A stretch of 64,000 nt of DNA from Psococerastis gibbosa (Eukaryota; Arthropoda; Insecta; Psocodea; Psocidae): the NCBI GenBank assembly GCA_963971405.1, contig OZ020491.1:20516855-20580854 (forward strand). Reading direction: 5' to 3'. Under the pieces are notes generated by a model, which ran no database searches, was not told where the DNA came from, and was given only the letters and a program-made list of their open reading frames with translations. Within the stretch, counting starts at the first letter, position 1. Every line of letters starts with the position of its first letter. Shown one piece after another: positions 10,401-20,600 of this stretch. A program made the translations under genes and the position numbers.

Positions 10401-12533
10401 TTTGTGCGGTCCTTTTCAATCCTTTATATAGGTGCCGGTACTCCTTCCTCTGTCGTCCTCTTGAGTTGGTGCCTTCAACCATACCCTCAATGATGTTCTT
10501 GAGGAGCCCTTCGTGCATCAGAATATGCCCCATCCATTTGCCTCTTTGAAATATAAAGCGAACGTTTGACCCGTGATGGGTTCTCAAATCAAGTTTTTCC
10601 TTATTACCCATGATTTTTGTTACCATTTTGCTTCCTTCATTTTAGTTACAATTCATAGGCATTGAACGAGGATGAAGCATTAGAACCCGGGATGATATGC
10701 CGTGGTTGATCTGAACAGTAGAACTGGTTAGATTTAAATAATATTGTATAGACTACTGGCAACTGAGTTGCTGCTGAGCTTCCGAGTTCCTCTGAAGATG
10801 TCAACCGCAGATGTTGACGAATTATTAGGAAGTACGCTTTCACATCGACCACGACCTATCATCCCGGATTCTTCTGCTTCATCACGTTACTCCGGCCATG
10901 AAAGCCTTTGTAATTATATTCAACGAGGAATCTCCATTTTTGGTCCCATGTTATGTATTGATTTGAGACAAATGTTTTACTGGACCTCAGAGGAAACCAT
11001 TCTCCAGATATTAGATTTTCAATGACTCGCAAGATGAAAGGCCTTAGCCAATTTTAACACAGTAGAAAAAGACACGACTATCGTGAAGTAATACTAAAAA
11101 TCCCTTTCGGCTCTGGCCGATCAGGTGTATAGCTAGTTTCCGCAGATCTTGCTTTTCATCTACGCTACCCACGCTATGTATGTAATAAAAAATAAAAAAT
11201 ACTTCATTATTTTCCCAACCACAACATCAACACACAAAACACTCTTGTGTTCCAAATTTCGAACCACAATGCCGACTATGAACTTTTACTTATCAAATTA
11301 TTTTCACTTTTACTGGACGCCATCTTGAAATGTTTGATTTGTCGTAAAAAGTGTTGAAACCATTATTGTAGATAATAATACCGGCTTTCAGGCAAATTTT
11401 ATTTCATTCCTCTGCAACCAATATTAACTGAGAAATGAATTATGTAAGGCTTTAATCGGCCGCCATCTTGTAACTAAACAGTGGATCTAGTTGGTTAACG
11501 AACTCGATCAAGACATTTGTATGATCAATTTTTGTGCCAAGTTTAATTAAAATCGGATAATATTTACGGAAGTCAGAGTGTTTCCTAAAATCGATATACA
11601 TACATACATGCAAATAACATTTTGAACGGAGGGTGGTTTTAGACTCAGGGGTTCATGATGAAAAGTTGTGAAGAAATTTTCCGGAAGTCGAACATTGGTC
11701 ACCATCTCAGTAGGTAGATGAATCTCCCTTCCAGGATAGTTGATTCTCGATGGCTCACACAACGATATTTTGGAAACATATTAATTAGACACCACCTTTT
11801 TCTCCGTGTTCAATTAGCCCAAAACATCCAAAAGTTTGAACTATCCTTCAAACACTGGAACATTGATGAATGATGATCATAGATTCCTTAACCTATACCC
11901 GCATTTCCTAGTCTTATAGACAAACCAAAAATATCAAGTACACCCTAGTTACAATGTCACCAGTTGCAGTACCATATTTCCAACTGATGCAGTTACGATT
12001 CTCAAAAAATTAATTAATTACAGGAGGAGGTCACATTGGACGTGGACGCCTGCGACCCTCGTTGGGACTCAATACGTATTCAATCGCTGAAACTCAAAAG
12101 CCAAACTGTTATCAAGGTGCACTGCATCGACTGCGCAGATCAATATGTGACCTATTCGGCGCCATACCTCAACATCATCACATCATCGAAACCGCGAATA
12201 AAAATGATCAAGCGTGGAATGATACCTAAACACCAGCACTGTAATCTCCATGAGCTAGACATGGTGTTCGGAAAAATTTCAATGTACGCAGGAATTGTGT
12301 CACCCTCTCACATCAACCTAGGGATATGCAAAGGCACGTGCGTATCGCCTTTACACGCCCATAGTGGTCATACCCTTCTCCATTATGCTCTATTCAGAAA
12401 GCGGAAGGTCGACCAGAGGCCTTGCTGTGCACCCTATGAATACCAAACTTTCGAATTTCTTTACAAAAATGGATCGAAATTAGGACAAGATAAGTGGATA
12501 GGTGCCGAAGTTCTTAATTGCTCATGTCAATGA
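7378..12533 (+). CDS. TGF-beta superfamily ligand-like gene, copy 2 (complete, five exons)
   Basis: Exons 7378-7455, 8491-8550, 9187-9331, 9896-10053 and 12024-12533 join to 951 nt (316 aa). Exon 1 is a signal peptide (MQLKLIILVS...). Exon 2 is a helical segment like the prodomain alpha-1 helix. Exon 3 is basic and ends with VPRNLINEF, recalling the 'P.yMldLY' element of TGF-beta prodomains. Exons 4-5 give the arm domain (SELRFMIIP, DVDACDPRW, SAPYLNIIT). The dibasic MIKR stands where a cleavage site belongs but is not a full RXXR. The mature region has all seven cysteines (QHC, GIC, GTC, CC, CSC). Phases (0, 0, 1, 0) match copy 3 exactly. It is a secreted ligand by family; receptor and role are unknown. 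Confidence 0.88.
7798..8020 (+). repeat. tRNA-derived SINE
   Basis: tagagtagtgg A-box, ggttcgagtcc B-box, the shared body and a taatagaacaataag...tttatttat tail. It lies in intron 1 of copy 2. Confidence 0.72.
8315..8370. repeat. GA-rich low-complexity tract
   Basis: A run of gaga and gggag repeats between a G/C-run repeat and exon 2 of copy 2. Confidence 0.6.
8491..8550 (+). CDS. Copy 2 exon 2, prodomain helix
   Basis: Exactly 60 nt between a ctttttacag acceptor and a gtgagt donor. It encodes an amphipathic helix ending LLDVP, and has the same length and phase as exon 2 of copy 3. Confidence 0.8.
9187..9331 (+). CDS. Copy 2 exon 3, SQTEYY / VPRNLINEF segment
   Basis: 145 nt, with a ttttttcag acceptor and a gtaaga donor, phase 0 to 1. 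It contains SQTEYYSKH, a basic RSRRN patch and VPRNLINEFTP; both ends are conserved in copy 3. Confidence 0.82.
9480..9727. repeat. Foldback hAT-like MITE with about 80-bp inverted arms
   Basis: The left arm starts aaagtaagtaagcgg and the right arm ends ccgcttacttacttt. Inside, the hAT-like termini CAGGGACGGATCCAGC and their reverse complement face each other around a short AT-rich centre. It lies in intron 3 of copy 2. Confidence 0.75.
9896..10053 (+). CDS. Copy 2 exon 4, arm-domain segment
   Basis: 158 nt, ccaacag acceptor and gttagt donor, phase 1 to 0. It encodes DEFTYHVNLP, SELRFMIIPGKCS and QVTFSVMDQ. Confidence 0.85.
10064..10262 (+). repeat. tRNA-derived SINE
   Basis: Same family as 3,119 and 7,798, but the B-box is decayed (ggtttaagtcc). 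It begins immediately after exon 4 of copy 2. Confidence 0.7.
10325..10620 (-). mobile_element. LINE reverse transcriptase C-terminal fragment
   Basis: The minus frame reads WMGHILMHEG, IIEGMVEGT and RGRQRKEY. These are typical of the region after the catalytic core in many non-LTR retrotransposons (W.GH, G..eG.R.rGR). It is only a fragment. Confidence 0.65.
11098..11560. repeat. Dispersed repeat, left copy of a pair flanking copy 2 exon 5
   Basis: Shares a long similar block with 12,984-13,440 in the same orientation (ggctctggccgatcagg..., cggccgccatcttgtaac..., tttttgtgccaagttta). The two copies bracket the terminal exon of ligand copy 2. Confidence 0.65.
11625..11765. repeat. Short dispersed repeat J
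   Basis: The tagactcaggggttcatgat...aacattggtcaccatctcag block recurs near 62,205-62,300. Confidence 0.45.
12024..12533 (+). CDS. Copy 2 exon 5, prodomain end and cystine-knot domain
   Basis: Starts after aattacag with GAG GAG and stops at TGA: 169 codons plus stop. It holds prodomain cysteines (DAC, HCIDC), the MIKR dibasic site and the seven-cysteine mature domain with YKNGS and NCS. Confidence 0.88.
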   Translation, partial: EEVTLDVDACDPRWDSIRIQSLKLKSQTVIKVHCIDCADQYVTYSAPYLNIITSSKPRIKMIKRGMIPKHQHCNLHELDMVFGKISMYAGIVSPSHINLGICKGTCVSPLHAHSGHTLLHYALFRKRKVDQRPCCAPYEYQTFEFLYKNGSKLGQDKWIGAEVLNCSCQ

Positions 12534-12833
12534 TAACTTTAAGTTTGGATTCAATTTCTCTGGAATGGTTGAAATTATATTCTTTGAATGTTTTGTATTT
12601 AATGCATTACAAATCTGAGTTATACTGCAGAATTTGTTTCTTATCCCTGCTCAGTCTTTAGATGTAAACGTAATAATAATGGCTGCTGCGGTACCAATAG
12701 AGTAAATATAAAATTACTTAAGTCAAAACTGATATCCAGAACCACGAAGTTAAAGATATATAGGTACAAAACCCTTTTAAGACCGGCTGAAACATACGAT
12801 TCGTACCGCCAAGGACACCAATGAACTCCGAGT

Positions 12834-12839
12834 AATAAA
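12834..12839 (+). terminator. Candidate polyadenylation signal, copy 2
   Basis: AATAAA about 300 nt after the TGA of copy 2. No other signal is closer; processing is inferred. Confidence 0.35.
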
Positions 12840-12983
12840 ATGAAATGAAATAAAAAACGACTTTATTGCAAATAAACAAAAGGCGAACAATAAGACTATA
12901 AAGTCTTGTTTTCATGCTAACACTAAAAAACTAAAACTTTGTATATTGATGAATGGTTAAAATTAAATAGAGAAAAAAAACCT

Positions 12984-13592
12984 TTTGGATCGGGCCGATC
13001 AGGTGTATGGAGATTCCGCAGACCCTGCTTTTCCTATACGCTACCTACGCTATGTAGGTCTATGTAATAAAAAATAAAAAATGGTACTTCATTATTTTCC
13101 CGACCACAACATAACACACAAAACACTCTTGCGTTCCAAATTTCGAACCACAATGCCGACTATGACCTTTATTTATCAAATTATTTTCACATTGACTGGA
13201 AGCCATCTTAAAATGATTGATTTGCCGTAAAAAGTGTTTATCGCCATTATCGTAGATAATAATACGGGCTTTCAGTGAGATATTTATTCACTCCTCTGCG
13301 ACCAATATGAACTGAGATATGAATTATATGAGGTTTCAATCGGCCGCCATCTTGTAACTAAACAGTGGATCTAGCTGGTTAACGAACTCGATCAAGGCAT
13401 TTGTGTAATCAATTTTTGTGCCAAGTTTAAGTAGTTTGCTCGGAAATCGACGCACAGACTGACAGACATTTCGAAAAACCACTTTTTTGGTTCCTGGAAC
13501 CTTAAAACGTGTAAATCCGTTGAAATCTCGGAATCGAAAATTTTGACCGTCACAAAGCTTTCCTTATACTACGTATAAATTGGAAAGCAATA
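12984..13592. repeat. Composite repeat: right copy of the pair, ending in a family A terminus
   Basis: Similar to 11,098-11,560 up to about 13,430. It then continues into the reversed 5' end of family A (cgcacagactgacagac..., tactacgtataaattggaaagc). Family A and this element therefore share a terminus. Confidence 0.6.
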
Positions 13593-13654
13593 ATCTGAGT
13601 TATGATGCAGAATTCGTTTCTTTACCCTGCTCAATCTGCAGATGTAATAATAAT

Positions 13655-13860
13655 AATAATAATTACTGACTTTCGCCCAAAAGGCCTTTGCTTCGAGTCC
13701 CACACCGGCTACATTTTCTGGCCATGCTTCTGAGGGCATGTATAAAGCAGGCGGGCCCGGGCTTTCCTAGTTGAGTGTAGAGAGGGCTTTATAGCCCTAA
13801 CTCCGCTAGGTTGGCTTAGTAAAAGAACTAAAAGGTCCTTATTTATTTATTGTTAAGTTT
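13655..13860 (+). repeat. tRNA-derived SINE, head truncated
   Basis: Keeps the degenerate B-box (cttcgagtccc), the ggccatgcttctgaggg body and the aacttcgctagg-type 3' part, but lacks the A-box region. Confidence 0.6.
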
Positions 13861-14254
13861 TGATACCACATATTCAGTAGTCCAAGCAGTAGACTATATT
13901 ATTATTTAAATACGACAAAATACGACGAAGTGTCAGGATTGTAATAAATAAGTAACTTCTTTGCGAAGAAGAAGAAGTTCAAGTTACAGCCGGCTGTCTG
14001 GTTGGCAGCAACATGTGGCATCGATGCCTCCACCCCCTCCTTTCTGAAGAAGAATTCTAATTAGGCTATATTGTATAATGTAAATTATGCATCTTTTATA
14101 AAGAGGGGGGGCAGGAGGTTATATTTTTCTCCATAAAATAATCATTGTTAACCAAAGACACATTTTTCTGTACTATAGAGTTTAGATCAAGCTAGTAACT
14201 TAATTACCGCAGTATTCTGTTAAATAATTTAGCCTATATTTGGTTTACTATTTA

Positions 14255-14760
14255 TACATAGCATAAGGAAAGCTTTGTGATGGTCAAAATGTTCGATTTC
14301 GGGAATTCAGTGGATTTACACGTTTTGAGATCTCAGGACTTTCTTCTTCTTCTTCCCCCTTAGTGCCGCGTGTGCAGCATGGGGGGTCACCCCGAACCCA
14401 TTTCCAGAACTCGCCCCGGTCGGACGTTAACGCCTTGAGCTCAGCCATTGTTTTCCCTCAGGACCGTTTTTTTATATTTTGACCTAACTCAATTTTGGGG
14501 GGTTATACACTCCAAAAAAACGTCTCAAAAAATTCTCCAAAATGACTCCAACTATTTTTTTTAAATACTCACATAGGCCTACATTGCAGTCGTTATTAAT
14601 GTCAACAAAACCCAATCATGTCGCTTGCCCCTTGATAGTTTGGCTCATGAAACATGACTACAAAAATAATTCTTCTGCGGAACATATCCTCGGTAGTATA
14701 CAAGCGCCTTCCCCAGTGGTGGATTTACCAATAGGCAAATGAGGCAAATGCCTATATCGG
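14255..14760 (+). repeat. Degenerate family A copy, interrupted
   Basis: Opens with catagcataaggaaagctttgtgatgg. After an insertion of other sequence (14,340-14,460) it resumes with the gacctaactcaattttgggg internal block. Poorly preserved. Confidence 0.45.
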
Positions 14761-16130
14761 CGCGCGCGGAGTGTCCGTACATAAAAGATTTTGTGTGTGC
14801 ATATTATTGAATAATTATCAGATATTAAGGCAAATTTTTTCAAATATATGCGCGCTTTTACTTATTAAATAACAAATAGTGGTTTTATTATTTATTAGTG
14901 AACACCCCCCCCCCCCCCAATATACATACAATGAATTATTAATGTCCGCGACAAGGGCAGTGCCCATATATCCGCACAAAGCCAAATCCGCCTCAGGCCT
15001 TCCCCCGTACCACTCGAAAACGTTTTGGATTTTTATTATACTAATATAAAAATAATAAGAACAAATAATAAGAACAAATAGAACATTTCTAGACAAAAAT
15101 AGACAAAATAGACAAAAATAATCAACTATGGAACCGACACTGAAGACACGTTAAGTATAGTCCACGCAAAATTAGAAAAGTATGGACATGGAATGTTTTG
15201 ATCCTGTGCAACACTAAAAATATTCCATGCACCATTTTGTGTTACCTTGTTGCATTGGATGCAAGGCATAACAAAAATTGTACAAAGAATATTTTTACAG
15301 TGTTGCACAGGTTCAAAACATTCCATGTCCATACTTTTCTCATTTTTCGTGGACTATATCAAAATTATAGAGTAATAAATCCGAACAGGTTGCTATCCCA
15401 AGCAAATTCTTGGTTTTGAATAAATAAAAATATTTTTTGAAGAAATTGTTGTTGTTGTTTCTAACGCCTGCTTTCAGCATTTCTGCTTTCTTAAATCCTA
15501 CATTAATATTAAGCTACCAGGAAGTACATAGGGCTACTCCCCGGTAGTGATAGACTAGAATGAAACTGAAGGCCGGACTCGATTGATATCGAAATTGCAG
15601 TAGGCGTAAATATTAGGCGGAGTGAACAGATTAGGTAGTTATATCATGAATGTATATATTAAAATATGGAGTGAGCAGGCTCATCGGAGTCCGGACCGTA
15701 GGCTTACAGATTTCCGACTGTGTCGATGCTAGGCGAGGTTGAAGATCTAGGGAGTAGTTGGATTGCACCCTGCAGGTTTCCCTTCTTCCCCCTGGCCCCA
15801 AGGGCACAGGGTATTTAGGCCATATTCCTATATATATATATATATATATATAAGCCTTCTTCAGGCTCATTGGGTACTGAAAGATATGCACATTTTTCTT
15901 TCACAAATCGGAATCTTCCTTCCGCCTCTTAGTTTTTACTCCAATCTCCTTGGGATTCTACTCTCGCCACGGACATTCGAGATAAACAGAAAAACAGTCT
16001 CCCTTACCACTTGGGAAAAAGATTGTAGATAAAAAACTGCAGTCAAAATTAAACTCGAGTAAGTATTACAATGAAATTATGGACATTTCTAAAAATACAT
16101 TTTTGTTTAAAATAAATTCCGCCAATTTTA
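14761..16130. other. Spacer between ligand copies 2 and 3, no gene seen
   Basis: Contains a (ta)n microsatellite near 15,831-15,852, a poly-C run at about 14,906-14,919, and AT-rich DNA. The reading frames present lack recognisable domains or splice-supported continuity. Confidence 0.4.
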
Positions 16131-16136
16131 GAATTC

Positions 16137-16440
16137 CTGATTTTACTACACGGGGGGATTGAGTCTGAGTTTGTAAACTTGAGGCACCCTATAAGGGCAG
16201 ACTCATTCACATCGGGGAAAGGGGAGTTGCCTGACAGGGTGGACCTCCTGATATTAGTGGATTCGGAACTACTTGGGGAACATGGTAAAGTCACACGATT
16301 AAATCGGAGGGGACCAGGACTCGACACGCACGTAGACGGACTGGTATAGTCTCAGTGCGTTATCATGTCCCACCATGTTCCCCTGTCAACGCTGTGCACA
16401 CTACCAAGTTTGTCGCAGTTTGAAACATTCTGTGATCTAA
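16137..16440. repeat. Dispersed repeat E
   Basis: gagtctgagtttgtaaacttgaggcaccc ... ggattcggaactacttgggg ... cgctgtgcacactaccaagtttg. Shared with 27,650-27,930, 46,790-47,096, 59,255-59,545 and, inverted, 61,265-61,400. Class unknown. Confidence 0.6.
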
Positions 16441-16730
16441 TGGATTCAACATGGTAAGGCCGTTGGCAATTGAAGAAATTATGGAAAATTCCCAATGATA
16501 GTTTGGTTCAGGGAGTAAGAAACTAAAAATGGCTGAATTTTCATGAGGGATGCCCACAAATAACAATGTTTCTGATGAACCTTTCTATCAATACTTTATA
16601 ACTTCTGTTATGTTATACGCAGGTGCAAAACCGAATAGGTTAATTTCCAAAGCGAGGTTATGGGTATGAAGAAATAATGAATTTTATTTGTATGCGGTCC
16701 CAGACCTCATAAAAGGGGGAGGCACTTGTC

Positions 16731-17095
16731 AGTGGCGTAACGATAGGTTTTCGAAGGTGTATAATTTGGCGCCTCTCCACCCAATTGCATAAAAGTTGCT
16801 CAAGAATGAATCAATTATGGACTAGGGGGGCCCCGGCAGCAAATTTTTGAAAAAATAGGGCCGAAACGGTGAAGTTTTACGCATTTTGAGAGCAATAAGG
16901 CTTATATATTAGAAGGAATCTATATAATTGTGGAAAAGGGGGGCCCGGGGGTCTGCCCCGGGAGAAAAGTTTAGAAAATAGGCCTGAAATAGTGAGGTTT
17001 TGCGCATTTTGAGTGCAGTAATACTTAGAGGCAAAGAATATAACTGCTATCCAAAGGGGGGGGGGGGCAATTGCCCGCAGTGCCGGTCGCTGCGT
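16731..17095. repeat. hAT-like MITE relic (cagtggcgta end)
   Basis: Begins cagtggcgtaacg and holds several poly-G runs and the same gcatttt...gcaataa internal pattern twice. Ends are degenerate. Confidence 0.45.
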
Positions 17096-17506
17096 CCGCC
17101 TACCCACTCTACACTAGACAATTGTGACATTCGCTTTACGATAGGAAAAATCTATATGCAGTTGATATTTAACCATGGTACAATGATTAATCACGAAACT
17201 ATTACAGTACCTATCCTAATTAATAGTAAAGCATATGTACGGGTTAACACGTACCGGTTTTTTACAGTGGTTTTCCTCATTCCAAGTATAAGAAAAAATG
17301 TCTTTGTTTATCCGTGTAAGCCAAGGCTACAGAAAAAATCGAAAAGGAACAAAGGTTATTTTATTAATATCGCTCATTTCCTCTTTCTTATAGGCATTTG
17401 TCGGTAAATAATTAAACGGCCGTACCTAACAATCGTTAATATTGTTCTATTAGTATTTAGGCCCATTTATTACCAATACAAAGGAGCAGTCTATTCAAAA
17501 CGGCAC

Positions 17507-17516
17507 TATATAAAAG
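17507..17516 (+). promoter_or_regulatory. TATA box, ligand copy 3
   Basis: TATATAAAAG, 99 bp upstream of the signal-peptide ATG at 17606. Confidence 0.65.
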
Positions 17517-17605
17517 GGTCCCCCATTAATTCAATTCAGCTTTTGGGCCCTGAGTAACATAAAAGTTACAACATTTGTATTTATTTAATTTTAAGCCAGT
17601 TCATC

Positions 17606-17680
17606 ATGATACTAAAAGTTTCCTTATTAATGATTGGACTTATATCATTGGCTAAAACAACTGCATCAAAACGAAATCAG
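17606..17680 (+). CDS. Copy 3 exon 1, signal peptide
   Basis: 25 codons with the hydrophobic core LLMIGLISLA, donor gtacct, phase 0. About 14 of 20 aligned residues equal the first exon of the micro-exon gene at 31,308. Confidence 0.82.
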
Positions 17681-20600
17681 GTACCTACTCTACAAAAATA
17701 TGCTTTGTAAAGTAAAGTAAAAATAAATTTATTACATGTTAAGAGTGTACGTCCCGTAGGAAATAGTTATCGCAAAATCCGTTGTTTTCACAGGCTTCTT
17801 ATTTTTATTTTATTAACAGAGCAAGATTTTAAATATTTGGCTCATTTCAGTTGTTTCTGCTAGATTCTTCGTAAAATTTAATTTATTTACTATAGTATGC
17901 CTACAGTTGTATTAAGAGTGTACGTTTCGTAGGAAATAGGTACCCCAAAGTAGTTTTTATAGGCTTCTAATTTTTTATTTATAATTAACCAAGCAAGATT
18001 TGGCTCATTTAAATTGCAGAAGACTACTTCCTGCATCATATGATATGGTATTTTTAATTTTTGGTACCGTATTTTTTTCATAAAAATGATTGAGGGAGTA
18101 AATTTCGCGTAAAATAGATACCATAAAAAAACTACAAACCCAAAAATTAATAATACCCTATTATATGATGCATAAAGTAGTATTCTACAACTTAAATGAA
18201 GCAATATTTTAATAACTTGCTTAGTTAATTAAAATGAAAAAAAGAAGTATGAATTTCCAGTTGGCCGATTTCCCATAGGCGCCCATTCCACCGACCGGCT
18301 ACGGCTATTTACAAAAACAGTGACGTGACTGACGTGGTAGTAGACATTCAAGACTTAGGCGGGGTTTCCACCGACCTCGCATTGCAGAATTGACGGAAAT
18401 GTTTATTTTCCTCTATGCCATAGTTAAAATTGATCAATGATCATACAGTAAAATCACAAACAAACTAAAATTAAAAAATGGCGTCATGGGATATGTTAAG
18501 TACCAACATTTTAATAGATTTCTATAAAAAGAAAAATTCTAATTTCCGTCAATGTCATTTGCATTCGGCAATGCGAGGTCGGTGGAAACGCCACCTAAGT
18601 CTTGAATGTCTGCTACCACGTTACCGTTTTTGTAAATAGCCCTAGCCGGTCGGTGGAATGGGCGCCATACGGGACATACACTCTTAGTATTATATTAGTG
18701 GTTCAGAAGGGCACCGTTGGGATTTTCCCGTTAAGGGCTGTGATTATTGTTTGAGAGAGAAATGAATAGCTGTCTAAATGAAAGTTTCTATTACGGTATT
18801 GCCCAATGAGTATGAACACAGATACTTGGGCAATTTTTCACTATTACTTATCAATATAATATAATCATAGAATATACATTTGTGATACAAAATAAAAAAT
18901 ACCGTGGACCCGGTAGGCCGTGGCCCGTGATGGGTCCAGAACAACTGTTGTTATTCTTAATAATAATAATAATAATAATAGTTAATATTCAATCCAAACG
19001 TGGAAAGCTATTTTCATTAATAATTAATTCTAAAAAGAAATTAAGTGGGTTAATTGCTTCAACTTTTTCAACTAGGTACCTATTTCACAATTGAAGCGTA
19101 GGTAGTTTTGGTTTATTGCTTTCCAATTTATACGTAGTATAAGGAAAGCTTTGTGACGGTCGAAATTTTCGATTCCGAGATTTCAACGGATTTACACGTT
19201 TTGAGGTCCCAGGAACCCAAAAAAGTGGTTTTTACGAAATGTCTGTCTGTCGCTCTGTCTGTCTGTCTGTCTGTTCATCGATTTCCGGGCAAACTACACG
19301 ATTTTGATTAAATTTGGCATGTAGGTTCACAAAAATCATACCTCGGGACCATTTTTTTTATTTTGGGCTAACTCAATTTGGGGGCGTTTTATTCTCAAAA
19401 AACTCCAAAAAAACGTATAAAAAATTTATTTCCCAAAAACGGCTCAAACGATTTCTTTTAAATTCTCATATATTGTAGTCGTTATTAAAGTTAATAAAAT
19501 GCGAGGGGTCGCTTGCCACTTGATAGTTTGCTTCTGGGGGTGAAAAATAAAAATAACTAAATTTTAATGAAAAATGACTAAAAAATAATTTTTCTGCGGA
19601 ACCTTTCTATCGATGATTTCTATCTTCGGGTATGTTTCAGGTGTTTAATAGTGTAACAAAACCAAACAGGTTGATTTCTCAAAAAATATTTGGTTCTATG
19701 CAAAAAATTATTTTTGAAGAAATTATGGAAAATTTACGCTCAAATACATAGCGTGCTCTGTCATTGTTACGACTGTTACAATGAATTGGTGTGTTCGTTC
19801 CAGAATATGCAATCGAGGTTCAAGGGGTTTTTAATATGTGTAGGTGCCCCCCCCCCCCGGGATCCGGAATTTAACCATAGGGAATTTATTTACTATGCAA
19901 TTATACATTATGTCTATTTACTAATTTATAAATTGGAAAGCATTTTCATTTTCTTGTAACAAGAAATTTTTGAAGAGACCTTGAACATGCTTAAACGGTT
20001 TAAACATTAAAATCCATTTTTCGGTAACTTTCAGTGTTCAAGTGGTTTTTTGAAAATGGCAATTTAAACGCCATTGGATCACGAGATTACCCTTTATTAG
20101 ATTCTCCTCCGGAAGTGTTAAATGTTCGAATATGACAAAAATATGTAATTTTCTTTTTACAGAACTATGACAAAGCTGTTGATTTCTTCTCTGCACACTT
20201 CAAAGATATACTAAATGTACCGGTAAGTAGTTCTATTATCGCCATAAGTATAGTTTTGGGTAACACAGTGCTTCTTATTGGAATCTACAATATGACTAGC
20301 AGCAGCCCGTCAAAGTTAACAAACTGAACACTGTGCATCCTGCTGCTGGTAAATTCTCTCTAAGAGCCTCTGAGAGCCCTGAGAGCTCCGCACCTTCTGT
20401 ACCTACTCATATTTATATTATAACATCGCCTGGCTACGTCACATGAGTAGGCTTTCACGGACTGTACCGAAGGCGCGCTGCTAATTCAGCACTCTTCTAG
20501 CACAGACCGTATAGAAAGCAGTTCATTGTCAGCTATAGAGATAGATACAGAATGTGCCAACAACTAAACCGTAATATACGGTGCCTACAGGCAGGTGCCT

